Below, one piece after another: positions 61,693 to 64,000 of a stretch of 64,000 nucleotides of DNA (position 1 is its first letter; the number at the start of each line of letters is the position of its first letter). The notes beneath the pieces are model-generated. The model was not told where the DNA came from. It did not search any database and saw nothing but the letters and a program-made list of their open reading frames with translations. Position numbers and translations under genes: made by a program. The DNA is from Flavobacterium branchiarum (lineage in GTDB: Bacteria > Bacteroidota > Bacteroidia > Flavobacteriales > Flavobacteriaceae): positions 1,860,001 to 1,924,000 of the forward strand of contig NZ_JAUFQQ010000003.1 of NCBI RefSeq assembly GCF_030409845.1, read 5' to 3'.

Positions 61693-64000
61693 ATGTTTAA
61701 TAAATTTATTCAAAGACCTGTACTGTCGATAGTGATATCGCTGGTAATTGTCTTTTTAGGGATATTATCGGTATTAAATTTACCAATAACCCAATTCCCT
61801 ACAATTTCGCCACCAATGGTGAATATTACCGCAGATTATCCAGGGTCTAATGGTGAATTGATGGTCAAAGCAGTTGTTATTCCTTTGGAAAGAGCCTTAA
61901 ACGGAGTTCCAGGAATGAAATATATGGCTTCTGATGCTGGTAATGATGGTGAGGCTACTATTAAAGTAGTGTTTAATTTAGGAACCGACCCTAATCAAGC
62001 AGCAATTAATGTTCAAAACCGTGTAGCTTCGGTTACAAATAAATTACCTCCATTGGTAATTAGAGAAGGTATTAAAATTACGAGAGAAGTACCTAGTATG
62101 TTGATGTACGTAAATCTTTATAGTACTGACAAGAATACCGATATGAAGTTTTTGTATAACTATGCTGATATCAACGTACTTTCAGAATTAAAAAGGGTTA
62201 ATGGTATTGGATCTGGTGATATCTTAGGAACACGTGAATATGCAATGCGTATTTGGTTAAAACCAGATCGTATGTTGGCTTATAAAATTTCAGCAGACGA
62301 GATAATGGAAGCATTATCAAGCCAGAGTTTGGAAGCATCTCCTGGTAAAACAGGTGAAAGTTCTGGTAAACGTTCTCAGGCGTTTGAATATGTATTAAAA
62401 TATTCTGGACGTTTTACAACAAAAGAACAATATGAGAATATTGTTGTAAAATCAAATGCAAACGGTGAGCTTTTACGTCTAAAAGATGTTGCCAAAATTG
62501 AATTTGGTAGTTCAATGTATGATATTTATTCTAATTTAAATGGTAGACCATCTGCGGCTATTGTATTAAAACAATCTTTTGGAAGTAATGCAAATCAGGT
62601 TATTGAAGAGGTAAAAGCTAAGTTAGAAAAAATCAAACAAAAATTTCCAAAAGGTATGGATTATGAAATTTCGTATGACGTTTCTAAATTTTTGGATGCT
62701 TCTATCGAAAAAGTAATTCACACTTTGGTTGAAGCTTTTATCTTGGTAGGATTAGTTGTGTTTCTTTTCTTAGGAGATTGGCGCTCTACTATTATTCCAG
62801 CGATTGCAGTTCCTGTATCATTGATCGGAACCTTTATATTTATGACATTCTTTGATATTTCACTGAACTTAATTACATTATTTGCTCTGGTTCTAGCTAT
62901 TGGAGTCGTCGTCGATGATGCCATTGTGGTTATTGAGGCGGTTCATGCCAAGATGGAAGAAGAGCATCTCTCAGCATATAAAGCAACTAAAAAGGCGATG
63001 CATGAAATCGCGGGAGCAATTATAGCGATTACGTTCCTTATGGCAGCAGTATTTGTTCCAGTTGCCTTTATGTCTGGTCCTGTGGGAGTATTTTACAGAC
63101 AGTTCTCTGTTACTATGGCAACGGCGATTATACTTTCGGGTATTGTGGCACTGACCTTGACACCAGCACTTTGTGCAATGATGTTAAAAAACGATCATGG
63201 CAAACCCAAAAAGAAAACACCTGTAGATCGTTTTATAGATGGTTTTAATAACAAGTTTAATTTAGCACAAGGCAAATACCAAGATGTATTGGCTAAAATT
63301 ATAAACAGAAGGGCGGTTACTATTATTGCACTTTTAGGTTTTTGCGCAGGAACATGGTTGATTAGTAGTACGGTTCCTTCTGGATTTATTCCAAATGAGG
63401 ATCAGGGAATGTTTTATGCTGTTATTCAAACACCACCAGGATCATCATTAGAGCGAACTAATAATGTTGCAGAGAAATTACAAAAAATAGCAGAAACAAT
63501 AGATGGAGTAAAATCTGTTTCTTCATTAGCAGGTTATGAAATTCTGTCTGAAGGTACTGGAGCAAACTCAGGAACTTGTTTGGTTAATCTTAAAGACTGG
63601 AATGATAGAAAACATTCTGTAATTGAGATTATGGCAGAATTGGAAGAAAAATCGAAAGACATTGCTGGAGCTAATATTGAGTTTTTTCAACCGCCTGCTG
63701 TACCTGGATATGGTGCTGCTGGAGGATTTGAACTTCGTTTATTAGACAAAACAGGTTCGGGAGATTATAAAAAAATGGAGAAGGTAAATAACGATTTTGT
63801 TGCCGAATTGAACAGACATCCGGAATTATCTAACGTTTTTAGCTTCTTTAGTTCTAGTTTCCCTCAATACATGATGAAAGTAGACAATGATTTGGCACAA
63901 CAAAAAGGTGTTTCTATCGAAAATGCGATGAATACATTGTCAACACTTGTGGGTAGTAACTACGAAATTAGTTTTATTAAATACGGAATTAACTATAAAG
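61693..64000 (+). CDS. RND efflux pump, HAE1 family (3' end beyond window)
   Basis: At least 769 codons read from ATG 61693 to the window end without a stop. The product begins MFNKFIQRPVLSIVISLVIV and has TM4 with LAIGVVVDDAIVVIEAVHAK (about 401-420), including the Asp-Asp proton relay, and MATAIILSGIVALTLTPAL (about 475-493). It is related to the pump at 50992 but clearly diverged. It forms an operon with the adaptor upstream; a channel gene probably follows outside the window. Confidence 0.95.
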   Translation, partial: MFNKFIQRPVLSIVISLVIVFLGILSVLNLPITQFPTISPPMVNITADYPGSNGELMVKAVVIPLERALNGVPGMKYMASDAGNDGEATIKVVFNLGTDPNQAAINVQNRVASVTNKLPPLVIREGIKITREVPSMLMYVNLYSTDKNTDMKFLYNYADINVLSELKRVNGIGSGDILGTREYAMRIWLKPDRMLAYKISADEIMEALSSQSLEASPGKTGESSGKRSQAFEYVLKYSGRFTTKEQYENIVVKSNANGELLRLKDVAKIEFGSSMYDIYSNLNGRPSAAIVLKQSFGSNANQVIEEVKAKLEKIKQKFPKGMDYEISYDVSKFLDASIEKVIHTLVEAFILVGLVVFLFLGDWRSTIIPAIAVPVSLIGTFIFMTFFDISLNLITLFALVLAIGVVVDDAIVVIEAVHAKMEEEHLSAYKATKKAMHEIAGAIIAITFLMAAVFVPVAFMSGPVGVFYRQFSVTMATAIILSGIVALTLTPALCAMMLKNDHGKPKKKTPVDRFIDGFNNKFNLAQGKYQDVLAKIINRRAVTIIALLGFCAGTWLISSTVPSGFIPNEDQGMFYAVIQTPPGSSLERTNNVAEKLQKIAETIDGVKSVSSLAGYEILSEGTGANSGTCLVNLKDWNDRKHSVIEIMAELEEKSKDIAGANIEFFQPPAVPGYGAAGGFELRLLDKTGSGDYKKMEKVNNDFVAELNRHPELSNVFSFFSSSFPQYMMKVDNDLAQQKGVSIENAMNTLSTLVGSNYEISFIKYGINYK

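Noticed and set aside
1..64000. Mobile element or prophage origin of the repeats
   Set aside because: No transposase, integrase, terminal inverted repeat or target duplication was seen in the window, so the repeats are reported as intergenic repeats only.

Overview
The window is AT-rich chromosomal DNA from a member of the Bacteroidota, most likely a Flavobacterium or close relative. The signs are SusC/SusD pairs, GLDx-free but typical flavobacterial lipoproteins, Bacteroidota promoters (TTTG, then about 19-20 bases, then TAnnTTTG), start codons preceded by A-rich rather than Shine-Dalgarno sequence, and flavobacterial intergenic repeats. The genus is inferred from gene content, not from a marker gene.

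Bases 1-37350 form a pectin utilisation locus. On the minus strand (1-1374) lie an SDR oxidoreductase, a KDPG-aldolase-type enzyme and a YhcH protein, divergent from a LacI-type regulator (1610-2683). Then come a secreted esterase and two blocks of cytoplasmic hexuronate catabolism: exuT-like transporter, kduI, kduD, uxaC (3997-8577) and kdgK, kdgA, uxaB, uxaA (8844-13827). Together these take galacturonate and unsaturated uronates to pyruvate and glyceraldehyde 3-phosphate. A second LacI regulator (14068-15096) separates them from two susCD operons. The first has GH28, SusC, SusD and a surface beta-helix lipoprotein (15365-23490). The second has SusC, SusD, esterase, DUF4861, GH105, PL10 with an out-of-frame CE8, GH28 and CE12 (24354-37350).

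A 14-base operator, TGTAATCGATTACA, sits directly against the -7 element of the transporter promoter and of both susCD/GH28 promoters, and also in front of kduI. It ties uptake, depolymerisation and catabolism into one LacI-controlled regulon. Both polysaccharide promoters carry a second, identical weaker site about 165 bases upstream.

Bases 37347-48922 are general functions: a VIT1-type metal transporter, small heat-shock protein, DoxX, a decayed ABC exporter, galactokinase and galactose-1-phosphate uridylyltransferase, a DapB paralogue, a DUF3052-like protein, an AlkD/AlkC-type repair protein, HxlR and GNAT proteins, and a secreted lipase. Bases 48311-55994 hold a SufR-like regulator divergent from DUF2480 and an RND efflux operon. 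Bases 56084-59441 are a minus-strand cluster with a copper-type TonB receptor, a Met/His-rich lipoprotein and a Cys-rich small protein, and 59679-64000 holds a second RND operon cut by the window end.

Several long gaps (23.5, 34.5, 36.2, 47.6, 54.1 and 61.3 kb) are filled with composite repeats built from a small set of short words in a conserved order and polarity. No tRNA, rRNA, transposase, integrase or CRISPR array was seen.
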